A stretch of DNA of 64,000 nt, taken from positions 1,834,501-1,898,500 of the forward strand of contig JADJYQ010000001.1 of assembly GCA_016719615.1 (NCBI GenBank), in the 5' to 3' direction. The stretch is from Saprospiraceae bacterium. Lineage in GTDB: Bacteria > Bacteroidota > Bacteroidia > Chitinophagales > Saprospiraceae. Both the position numbers and the translations under genes were made by a program. Positions 36,873 through 46,098 of this stretch are shown piece after piece (the first letter of the stretch is position 1; every line of letters starts with the position of its first letter). The notes beneath the pieces are model-generated. The model was not told where the DNA came from. It saw only the letters and a program-made list of their open reading frames with translations, and searched no databases.

Positions 36873-39083
36873 TTAGTACACAAATATTTTTTGAAAATGA
36901 TGGATATCCTCAACCGATAGCCTCAATAAATACACTCCAGGAATAGAAGGCTTATTATTTAATTCCAGAATTCCCTCATCCACACTGATCAGACGACCTT
37001 GTAAATCCAAAATTTGAAGAACATAATTTTTAATGGTAGAATTCCCGGTGACGAATTGAACTGCTAATTGTTGACCTGACTGGTAAACTTGCAATTGTTT
37101 TTGGTCTTTCTTCAAAAAATAAGCAACTTTATTTTGAGGTTTTAAATTAAAGGTATCTGTTTTAAGTGTATCTGTCGATTGAGGATCATCTTTACTAACA
37201 AAACCTTGAAAAGTAAGACAAACTGTATCGACTTCTGAACAGGTGCCCTGACTGCCACGCCATTCCAGACAATAAAGCCCACGCTTTTCCACTTTGATTT
37301 CTGCATCTGGTTTTGTTGAGTCGCTCAAAATGAGATTTGCAGGTCCGGAAATCAAAGTCCATTTGCCAGGAATGCTTGGATTTGCCTGAAGTTTATATTT
37401 CCTTCCATTGATGATTACATCGCTTCCGGCAAACTGAACCGCAGGAATGAGGATATCACAATCAGCAGTATTGCTTTCAAAATTTCCAAATCTGAGTTTT
37501 ACACTTGCATTTCCTTTCTGTCCGGGAGCTATGTTCCATCGAATCAAAACAGAAGAAGAATCCGGATTGGTAAGGATGCTACCGTTTTGAATTGTCCAAA
37601 CATAAATCAGCGAAGGATCTGAAATCCAACTTGAAGCATGTAACCATTTTTCTTCGCCCGGGCAAACCCATTTATCCGCGAGCAAATCAGGCTGGTCCAA
37701 AAAATTAAATTCATCGAAATTTTCTTCGAAGCTCTTTTCACAATCCAGAAATTCTGTTCCCAACTTACAAGTTACGATTACTTTCAGCACATAATCACCT
37801 GGCTTTTTAGGCTTAAAACGCTCCTCGCTTGATAGAACTGTCTGCAGAGGATCATTTTTATCAAACCAGGAATATTTAAATTCGTAAACCTCACCAGCAT
37901 CACAAGCATCCAAGATCACTACATTTGGATTGTATTCTAAAGTATCACCGCTAATTTTTACCTGAATATTCGCGTCAAAATTGACATGAACCGCCGTTAG
38001 TAAAATGGAGCTGTCACATTTATAGGGCTCTGAAGATTTGGGCAATGAAATCTTCAAATTTTGGGTGCAGGGATTCCATGCTCTTCCAAAAAGGTCAATA
38101 TAGGGTTCATTATCACAGGTCAGGTAAATAACTTCTCCTGCCTCTGGAGGATCTAAAACAATGAATTCGCGTATAGAATCGAACTCACAACAGTTCGCCT
38201 CTTTAAATGTCTGCTCGTAGCTTCCCGATAAATAAATAAATTTCGAATGCCATTTATACCCGCCGCCACGAACACTTTCATTACATAATATTCCAGACTT
38301 TGAAGCCAATCGGTTCGGCAAGGGTCTTACTTTCACCGTTGCGCAACGAGGGGCGGCTTGCGAACATATAAAACCACTATGAATATTTCCGATGTATGCT
38401 GAAACGCAAACCTGAAAATCACCTTCATCGGGAAAATCCAAAACCAATTCGTTTTTGGAGTCGCCGATTTCGTTTCCATCTAGGGTCCAAATATACTTTG
38501 GAACACAACCGCCCGGTTGCGGATTTACAAACAACTTGTAATCGCAAACACCTACACATACCTGCTCGATAACTCCATTTGATTTGTTATTAATAAAACC
38601 TATGGGTGACATTACGGGCGCATTGCCAGCCTGTGTATTGATGGTAAAATCGCAGACATCGGCGTTCCAACCATCTACAAAAAAGTAGTAGGTTTGACAA
38701 GCTTTAAGGTGAGCGAAGGAAGTCGATGTGTAGTTAGGAGGAACAGTACCATAACACACAAGACTAACATTACAAGGACAATCTTCAAAAATCCCATACT
38801 GAAAGCCCACATCGTTTACGCAGCTTCCTACTGTCAAATTAAATTCAACGAGCCCCCCTTCACTGGCAAATGCCCACCAATTTGTATTATGTGAGGCATA
38901 GCTATCACAAATACAAGGTGCTATAGCTCCACTGGCGTTACTGCAGGCATAGCCATTCATTTCGCTGAGGGAACAAAAGACAAAAGCATCTGAACAGGAT
39001 TGAGAAATTTGAGGGCTGCATTGACTATGGAGGAATTTGACATATGGAAGGAATGCAAATACCAATAATATGATTTTTTTCAT
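36873..39083 (-). CDS. Secreted PKD-like protein with T9SS type A-like C-terminal domain (paralogue 2)
   Basis: A 736-residue protein with the same layout as its downstream neighbour: signal peptide (IILLVFAFLPYVKFLHS), N-terminal Cys-rich domain (CSLSEMNGYACSNASG, TNWWAFASEGG, CQTYYFFVDGWNADVCDF), Ig/PKD-like middle (KYIWTLDGNEIGDSKNE) and a C-terminal sorting-like domain (LQILDLQGRLISVDEG, GVYLLRLSVE). The two are clearly homologous over their whole length but well diverged, so the tandem duplication is old. The ATG is at 39083. No promoter matching the consensus was found upstream. Confidence 0.8.
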   Translation of the reverse strand: MKKIILLVFAFLPYVKFLHSQCSPQISQSCSDAFVFCSLSEMNGYACSNASGAIAPCICDSYASHNTNWWAFASEGGLVEFNLTVGSCVNDVGFQYGIFEDCPCNVSLVCYGTVPPNYTSTSFAHLKACQTYYFFVDGWNADVCDFTINTQAGNAPVMSPIGFINNKSNGVIEQVCVGVCDYKLFVNPQPGGCVPKYIWTLDGNEIGDSKNELVLDFPDEGDFQVCVSAYIGNIHSGFICSQAAPRCATVKVRPLPNRLASKSGILCNESVRGGGYKWHSKFIYLSGSYEQTFKEANCCEFDSIREFIVLDPPEAGEVIYLTCDNEPYIDLFGRAWNPCTQNLKISLPKSSEPYKCDSSILLTAVHVNFDANIQVKISGDTLEYNPNVVILDACDAGEVYEFKYSWFDKNDPLQTVLSSEERFKPKKPGDYVLKVIVTCKLGTEFLDCEKSFEENFDEFNFLDQPDLLADKWVCPGEEKWLHASSWISDPSLIYVWTIQNGSILTNPDSSSVLIRWNIAPGQKGNASVKLRFGNFESNTADCDILIPAVQFAGSDVIINGRKYKLQANPSIPGKWTLISGPANLILSDSTKPDAEIKVEKRGLYCLEWRGSQGTCSEVDTVCLTFQGFVSKDDPQSTDTLKTDTFNLKPQNKVAYFLKKDQKQLQVYQSGQQLAVQFVTGNSTIKNYVLQILDLQGRLISVDEGILELNNKPSIPGVYLLRLSVEDIHHFQKIFVY

Positions 39084-39399
39084 ATGCCTTAATGTTGGTT
39101 ATCTATTGATGACACCCCGGAACACTAAAACGCTTTCTACGTCCACAAAGAATTTAAATCAACACTTTGTTGCTCATCCCCAATTTTACCAGGCTCCCAG
39201 GAAACACTCTTATTTCCGAAATGCACTTTAAAATTAAGCAATTTCAAGTAAATACAGAATATTTCACCGGTTTTTTAAAATATTCAAGTCATTTTAACTA
39301 AAAATGTATCTACTAGTCTAGTATTTTCTGTGGCAGTTTAAATAGATTTCGCCAAGAAAGATTATTTAAAATTTCAACAAATGCAGTCCTTGCTTATAG
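39084..39399. other. Intergenic region, no gene seen
   Basis: This stretch separates the divergent paralogue gene and the S41 protease gene. It is AT-rich in its second half. I see no convincing ORF, tRNA or terminator in it. The S41 promoter follows at 39400. Confidence 0.6.
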
Positions 39400-39432
39400 T
39401 TTGCACTTAGAAAAGAAATGGTCGTATTTTTG
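39400..39432 (+). promoter_or_regulatory. Bacteroidota-type promoter for the S41 protease gene
   Basis: TTTG at 39400-39403, a 21-base spacer and TATTTTTG at 39425-39432 match the consensus TTTG/TAnnTTTG. The expected transcription start is about 20 bases before the ATG at 39463. That rules out the in-frame ATG at 39418, which would lie inside the promoter. Confidence 0.8.
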
Positions 39433-39462
39433 CACGTAGAAATAGAAACTTTATTAGCACTC

Positions 39463-40485
39463 ATGAAAAATAAACTCGTATTTGGACTTGCATTTTTGTT
39501 ACTTTATTCAAACAGCATTACAAGTCAGACCGGAATTCCCACAGATAGTCTCCATACTTTTATCAAAAACAATTCGATCTACAAAAACCAAGTAAACTGG
39601 GAGTCCATAGATAGTCTGCTTCAATTACAATTAAAGCAAAGTCAAACGGACCAAGATAGCGTAAAGGCATTTTCCAATGTTTTTAAAGCTTTAGGAGATG
39701 TGCACAGTAGAATCTATTTTAAAGGCAAAACTTACAATCACTTTGAAGGATTGTCAAGTTATGAATATAATGCAATAAAAGATTTAAAAACAATTGCAGA
39801 TGATCGTAAGAATAAAATCTTCAGATTTAAATTCCTACAAGGAATCGTCTATATTCGCATACCATCGATGGATCCGTCAGATTCTGCAAGTATCCATAAG
39901 TTGGCACAATCTCTCCACGATTCGATAGTTTTGTTTACGCCAGGACGCGTTAAAGGATATATTATTGATCTGAGATTAAATACTGGTGGAAACGTATATC
40001 CTATGCTTGCAGGAATAAGTTCCTTGTTGGGTGATGGGATCATTGCCAAGGAATCGGATTCTGATGGAAGGATCAGCAGAAGCTGGAGCATTTCCGGAGC
40101 CAATGTTTTTGCAGACAGCATTCAACTTACCTATATTGAAAGCAGAAAATTAGAACCCATATCATCAAAACCAGTTGCGGTGCTGATCGGACCTTTAACG
40201 GCTAGTTCAGGTGCAATGACTGCCATCGCGTTTAAACGCCGGCCACAAACCATTTTTATAGGTGAGCCCACGGCGAAAGGGTATACCAGTTCTACAACGT
40301 TTTATACTTTTTCAAATGATCTAAAAATGGATTTTGCTTCAAATACGCTTATGGATCGTGCCCAATCTGTCTATAATGATTCCGTTTCACCTGATCAATT
40401 GGTCTTTAGAGGTGACAATTTTGCAAATCTATTAGCAGACAAAAAAGTCAGGGCTGCCATCAACTGGATTCAAAAAATACATTGA
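39463..40485 (+). CDS. S41 family (C-terminal processing-like) peptidase
   Basis: A 340-residue exported protein: signal peptide KNKLVFGLAFLLLYSNSITS, then an N-terminal helical region. The tail-specific protease core has GYIIDLRLNTGGNVYPMLA, the nucleophile Ser in GPLTASSGAMTAIAF, and the putative catalytic Lys in GEPTAKGYT. No PDZ domain is obvious, so it belongs to the shorter, tricorn/retinol-binding-like branch of S41. It should act in the periplasm or at the surface on an unknown substrate. It precedes the RND efflux genes by 67 bases. Confidence 0.88.
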   Translation: MKNKLVFGLAFLLLYSNSITSQTGIPTDSLHTFIKNNSIYKNQVNWESIDSLLQLQLKQSQTDQDSVKAFSNVFKALGDVHSRIYFKGKTYNHFEGLSSYEYNAIKDLKTIADDRKNKIFRFKFLQGIVYIRIPSMDPSDSASIHKLAQSLHDSIVLFTPGRVKGYIIDLRLNTGGNVYPMLAGISSLLGDGIIAKESDSDGRISRSWSISGANVFADSIQLTYIESRKLEPISSKPVAVLIGPLTASSGAMTAIAFKRRPQTIFIGEPTAKGYTSSTTFYTFSNDLKMDFASNTLMDRAQSVYNDSVSPDQLVFRGDNFANLLADKKVRAAINWIQKIH

Positions 40486-40552
40486 GCGGCCATTTTAACT
40501 TTCTTCTTGAAAACCATATTCGATGGTGCTTGTTGTTTTATTTTACCATTAC

Positions 40553-41623
40553 ATGAAGCACAGCAAAATCTATTTTCAAGTTTTGGTCTTCGCCGGCATC
40601 CTTGCAAATTTTACTTGCACGGTTGATCCCCAAAAATCAAAACAAGCTCAGGAAGGAAAAACCGGACAGAACAGGGCTATACAAGTCCAGGTTCAAACGA
40701 TTCAAACGACTGCATACCATCATCAAATCTCTACGATTGGCAGTCTCATTGCCCTGGATCAGACGATGTTAAGTGCAGAGGCCTCCGGCAAAATTATTTT
40801 TTTAAATTTACCGGAAGGAAAGACCATAGAAAAAGGCCAACTCCTCATGAAACTAAATGATTCAGAATTGAAGGCGCAGCTGGCAAAACTGGATACACAA
40901 GAGAGCCTGGCGATTGAAAAGGAAAAAAGAAAAAAGAAATCACTGGAAATCCAGGGAATATCCAAAGATGAATATGAAATGGCTTTGAGTGAATTACAAA
41001 TCATACAAGCCGAAAAGAAAATACTTCTAAGCAGAATCCAAAAGACAGAAATGCGCGCACCATTCAGGGGCATCCTCGGGCTTCGAAATGTGAGTGAAGG
41101 AGCATACATTCGGGAAGGTGAGCCAGTTATTTCATTGGTTAAAATTGATCCGATCGGCATCGAATTTAGCGTTCCGGAACACCAATCCTATCTCATAAAA
41201 AACGGACTAAAGGTGAGCTTCACCACAGACGGATTAAATGATACGATGCAAGCGATAACCTACGCTTCTGAGCCATTTATTGATGCCAATGACAGAAGCT
41301 TAAAAGTCAGAGCCCGATTTAATAATCCACAACAAAAATTAAAACCAGGAGCATTTGTAAAAGTAGAATTTTCCGGGTACGATAAAGATCAAGGGGTCTT
41401 TATCCCAAATGAAGCATTAATTCCTATACTCAAAGGATATAAGGTTTTCATACTTAAAAATGGAAAAGCAAAAGAAGTCATTGTTCAAACGGGTGAAAGA
41501 GATGAAACCAAAGTTTTGATCCGTTCTGGCCTTACCGATGGAGATAGCTTGATCACGAGCGGAATCATGCGTTTGAAAGAGGGAGTATCTGTTGAAAGTT
41601 TAGACCCACACATCCATGAGTAA
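40553..41623 (+). CDS. RND efflux periplasmic adaptor (membrane fusion protein)
   Basis: A 356-residue AcrA/MexE-type adaptor that bridges the inner-membrane pump and the outer-membrane channel. It has an N-terminal signal or lipoprotein anchor (VFAGILANFTC; the lipobox is weak), the split lipoyl domain (LSAEASGKIIFLNLPEGKTI and APFRGILGLRNVSEGAYI) around a coiled-coil hairpin rich in Lys/Glu, and a beta-barrel (LKPGAFVKVEFSGYD). I chose the ATG at 40553 because it gives the export signal. Its stop overlaps the RND pump start by 8 bases. Confidence 0.92.
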   Translation: MKHSKIYFQVLVFAGILANFTCTVDPQKSKQAQEGKTGQNRAIQVQVQTIQTTAYHHQISTIGSLIALDQTMLSAEASGKIIFLNLPEGKTIEKGQLLMKLNDSELKAQLAKLDTQESLAIEKEKRKKKSLEIQGISKDEYEMALSELQIIQAEKKILLSRIQKTEMRAPFRGILGLRNVSEGAYIREGEPVISLVKIDPIGIEFSVPEHQSYLIKNGLKVSFTTDGLNDTMQAITYASEPFIDANDRSLKVRARFNNPQQKLKPGAFVKVEFSGYDKDQGVFIPNEALIPILKGYKVFILKNGKAKEVIVQTGERDETKVLIRSGLTDGDSLITSGIMRLKEGVSVESLDPHIHE

Positions 41624-44600
41624 TTTCTCTCATGTATTTATTAGAAGGCCTGTATTGGCGATCGTAGTTAATTTATTGATCGTCATTTTTGGTGCAATCG
41701 GTTTCCACTTTCTAGGCGTACGCGAATATCCTTCCATTGATCCTCCCGTCATCAACGTTCGGACCAATTATCCGGGTGCAAATTCAGATATCATTGAATC
41801 TCAAATCACAGAACCTCTCGAACGAGCCATCAATGGTATATCCGGCATTCGGACCCTTTCATCATCAAGTGCTCAAGGCAATAGCAATATTCGCGTTGAA
41901 TTCGAATTGGGTTATGATATGGATGCTGCTGCCAACGATGTCAGGGATAAAGTATCACAAGCGATGCGCGATCTGCCAAATGACATTGATGGACTACCAA
42001 GTGTTAGTAAGGCTGACGCAAGTTCTGAAGCGATCATTTCAATGACCGTTAGAAGCGACACCCGCAATCATCTGGAGATCACAGACTATGCTGAAAACGT
42101 ACTTGCACAAAGATTCATTACCATCCCCGGAGTGAGCACCGTTCAAATTTGGGGACAAAAGCGTTATTGCATGCGCTTATGGATGGATCCTATTAAAATG
42201 TCCGCTTATAAAATTACACCACAGGATATTCAAAATGCATTGCAACGGGAAAATGTAGAGTTGCCATCCGGTAAACTTGCCGGAGATCAAACGGAATTAA
42301 CGATCAGAACCATTGGAAAGTTGAGTACAGAAAAAGAATTCAATGAACTCATCATCAAAACAGAAAATAGTCGCGCAATAAAACTAAAAGATGTAGGAGA
42401 AGCGAGATTAGGTCCTGAAAATGAAGAATCAATACTTCGGGAAACGCTGGTTCCCATGATCGGACTTGCAATTGTTCCACAACCCGGATCAAATCATATC
42501 GACATTGCAAATGAGTTTTACAAACGAAAAGCACAACTAGAAAAGGAAATCCCCGAAGACATTAGTATGGCTATAGCATTAGACAACACGCGATTTATCA
42601 AACAATCGGTGGCCGAGGTAGGAGAAACTATTTTTATTGCAGTGGCTTTGGTGGTCTTGATCATCTTTCTATTTTTCAGAGATTGGCTAGTCGCATTCAG
42701 GCCCCTTATCGATATACCTGTTTCTTTGATCGGAGCATTTTTTATCATGTATTTAATGGATTATTCCATCAATGTTCTTACGCTATTAGCCATTGTATTG
42801 GCAACCGGATTGGTGGTGGATGATGGGATTGTCGTCACTGAAAACATTTTCAAAAAAGCAGAAAAAGGTCTATCTCCAATGCAAGCTGCATTCCAGGGTT
42901 CCACTGAAATCATTTTTGCGGTTATCGCCACCTCCATCACTTTAGCGGTCGTGTTTCTACCGGTGATTTTTATGGAAGGATTTGTGGGCAGGCTCTTCCG
43001 GGAATTTGGCATCGTGCTGGCAGGGGCTGTTTTAATCTCGGCATTTGTATCATTGACCCTTACACCTATGTTGAATGCACGAATGATTCGAAGCCACAGT
43101 AAAAAGAGTCGCTTTTATGAAATGACTGAACCCTTTTTTATAGGAATGGAATCATTTTACAAGAGAAGCCTGGCAGCTTTTTTGAATTTCAAGTGGATGG
43201 CATTAGTCCTTGTCCTAGTTTGCGTACTAACAGTCGTTTGGCTCGGAAAAAAACTTCCATCCGAACTTGCTCCTCTAGAAGACAGAAGTTGGCTTCGCTT
43301 GAATGTATCAGCACCAGAAGGCGTTTCTTATGAATATACCGATCATTTCATGAAACAACTTGCACAACTTATTCATGACTCCATTCCTGAGAAACAAGTA
43401 TTACTTTCGGTAACTGCGCCGGGTTTTACCGGTTCAGGTGCCGTCAATTCAGGATTTGTAAGACTGCGATTAACACAACCCGAAGAACGAAATCGATCGC
43501 AAGATGAGATTGCTAAAAATTTAACCAAGCTTACAGCATCACTACATCAGGCCCGAACCTTTGTTGCACAAGAACAAACAATTTCAACCGGAGGCGGTGG
43601 CCCACGTGGCGGTTTACCGGTTCAGTTTGTAATTCAGGCGCCTAATTTTGAAAAATTAAAAGAAGTCATTCCTAAATTTATTGAAGAAGCTAACAAAAGT
43701 GAAATTCTTCAATCCATAGATGTCGATTTAAAATTCAACAGACCTGAATTGCTGGTTGAGATCGACAAAGAAAAAGCTGCCAGTCTAAAGGTGAGCACAG
43801 AAAAAATTGCTCAAACCATTCAGATGGCTTACAGCGGACAACGGTTTGGCTACTTTAATTTAAATGGTAAACAATACCAGGTTATCGGACAAGTGAGTCG
43901 TGAATTTCGCGACGCACCTTAAGACATCCGAAAACTTTATGTCGCCAATACTGACGGCTTGCCGATTGCACTGGAAAATGTAATTCGCTTTTCAGAAAAT
44001 AGCAGTCCACCACAACTCTATCATTATAACAGATACATGTCGGCTACAGTTTCTGCGGGACTCCAATCAGCTTATACCATCAAAGATGGAATTGATGAAA
44101 TGGAAACAATATCCTCAAAACTACTGGACGATAGCTTTTCAACAGATCTCACAGGTGCCTCGCGCGATTTTTCGGAAAGTTCCTCGAATGTATGGTTTGC
44201 ATTTTTACTCGCATTGGTCCTTATTTACTTAGTACTTGCTGCACAATTTGAAAGTTTCAGAGACCCTGTGGTTATTATGATGACCGTTCCCCTTGCCATA
44301 ACCGGTGCATTATTGTCACTTTGGGTATTCAACCAATCGCTCAATATCTTTAGTCAGATCGGTATCATCATGCTGATTGGATTAGTTACTAAAAACGGGA
44401 TCCTTATCGTTGAATTTGCAAATCAACTTCAACGTAAAGGCATGGATTTGAAACAGTCAATTATGGATGCATCTGCCCTGCGATTACGTCCAATTCTCAT
44501 GACCAGTCTGGCAACTGCATTAGGAGCACTTCCTATTGCGCTTGCATTGGGAGCCGGATCAGTAAGTCGAAAAGGTATGGGAATTGTTGTTGTGGGAGGC

Positions 44601-44690
44601 GTCATGTTTTCGCTGATCCTTACCTTATATGTTATACCTGCCATGTATTCTTATCTATCAAAGTCCAAAAAGGTATATGAAGAAATTTAA
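41616..44690 (+). CDS. RND efflux pump, inner-membrane subunit, with an in-frame TAA at codon 769
   Basis: An AcrB/MexF-type proton-driven pump of 1024 codons plus stop. The N-terminal part has VFIRRPVLAIVVNLLIVIFG and FRDWLVAFRPLIDIPVSLIG. The proton-relay Asp pair is in LATGLVVDDGIVVTENI (helix 4), and the essential Lys is in GLVTKNGILIVEFANQ (helix 10). A TAA at 43920-43922 follows SREFRDAP, in the second periplasmic domain. The same frame continues with DIRKLYVANTDGLPIALENV to 44690. GAA or CAA is expected there, one base from TAA. If real, the stop removes helices 8-12 and kills the pump. Given the other single-base breaks, a consensus error is likely. Confidence 0.92.
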
Positions 44691-45980
44691 TTTGATGGTG
44701 TTTGTTTACATACTAACATTTGTTAGTAGTTATGGGCAAGATACGTTAAGTTTACAAAATGCCCTTGAAATCGGACTTCAACAAAATTTCAATATCAGAT
44801 TGGCAGTTGAGGATGTGCATATTTCAAGCAATAATTACACACGTGGCAATGCAGGAATGTTGCCTTCAATTGATCTCTCAGCCGGATTCACAAAATCGAG
44901 TTCAAATACAAAACAGGAGTTTGTCACAGGAAACAATGTGGATAAATCGGATGCGCGATCTAGCCAATACAATGCTGAAATTGCACTTCATTGGACTTTG
45001 TTTGATGGATTAAAAATGTTTATCAGTTTTGAAAAACTAGCCGCATTAAAAAATCAAAGCGACCAGCTCTATAAAATTCAAATAGAAGATTTTGTTTATA
45101 AACTTTCCATGCAATACCTTATCCTTGCCAAACTGCAATTAGACCTTAAATACGATCGGGAGCTATTACAACTTGCGCAAGAGCAATTTGATTGGAATCA
45201 TAAGAAATTTGAAATTGAAGAATTGCCCAAAACTGATCTTCTTCAATCTGAAATTGAATTGAATCGTCAGAAAGCGAATTTAATTCTGAAACAACAGGAG
45301 CAAAGAAGTTCAAAAAGAATTTTTAATCAATTACTTGCCAGAAATCCTGAGACGAATATAGCTGTAGAAGATGAAAAAGGTCTTTCCACAAGTTCTCTTC
45401 TGATATTTGATCCTACACAGATTCTGCAAAAAAATTTAAATTTAAAACTGTTGGAATCAGAGAAAAAATAGCTGAATTTGAATTAAAGGAGCTTAAAGCT
45501 GAGTTTTACCCTAAAGTATATCTCAATACAGCCTATAGTTATAATAATACAGAAAATCAGGCTGGATTTTTATTATTCAACAAAAACCATGGTTGGAATG
45601 CGAATCTCACGGCCCAATGGAATTTATTTAATGGTCATCAATTGAGAAAAGAAATCGCCAATTCAAAAATCCAGATTTTAAAATCCAGCTTATTGTATGA
45701 AGCCCTTCAACTTGAAAATGAGACCAAAATTCGCGATGCATATAGTTCTTTTTTGATGGCCCAAGAAATATTACAATTAGAGGAACGCAACACCAAATTA
45801 GCAAGAGAACAACTGGAGCTGGTAAGCCAAAAATATCAGTCAGGCGAAGCCTTGTTTCTGGAACTCAAAGAAGCAAAGACCCAGCTGGAAGCCAGCATTC
45901 ATCAAATGCTTGAATATAAATACCAAGCCAAAGTAGCAGAGTTAGAATATCTGAGAATTAGTGGGGAATTGGTTAAATAA
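44677..45980 (+). CDS. TolC-like outer-membrane efflux protein, interrupted by a one-base frameshift
   Basis: An outer-membrane factor that completes the tripartite pump. It starts at the ATG at 44677, which overlaps the pump gene by 14 bases. It has a signal peptide (LMVFVYILTFVSSYG) and the OEP start TLSLQNALEIGLQQNFNIRL. The frame ends at 45471 after LKLLESEKK. The next frame continues IAEFELKELKAEFYPKVYLN and the second OEP repeat (QLEERNTKLAREQLELVSQK) to 45980. Adding one A to the six-A run at 45463-45468 gives 434 residues, a normal length. Confidence 0.88.
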
Positions 45981-46073
45981 CCATAAGTTTTAAAGGGTAT
46001 ATTGCTTGATCTCAATTCCATCCTACTAATTATTAACAAATTAAGAACAGGCCTAATATACCCCATGCTTCCT

Positions 46074-46081
46074 TATCTTTG
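46074..46081 (+). promoter_or_regulatory. Candidate -7 element for the giant T9SS gene
   Basis: TATCTTTG, an exact TAnnTTTG match, lies 17 bases before the ATG at 46099. The -33 region has no clear TTG, and the resulting leader would be short. Confidence 0.4.
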
Positions 46082-46098
46082 GGCAAACAACCGGATAC

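Noticed and set aside
39418..39462. Earlier ATG for the S41 protease
   Set aside because: It lies inside the promoter (39400-39432) and precedes a good signal peptide start.
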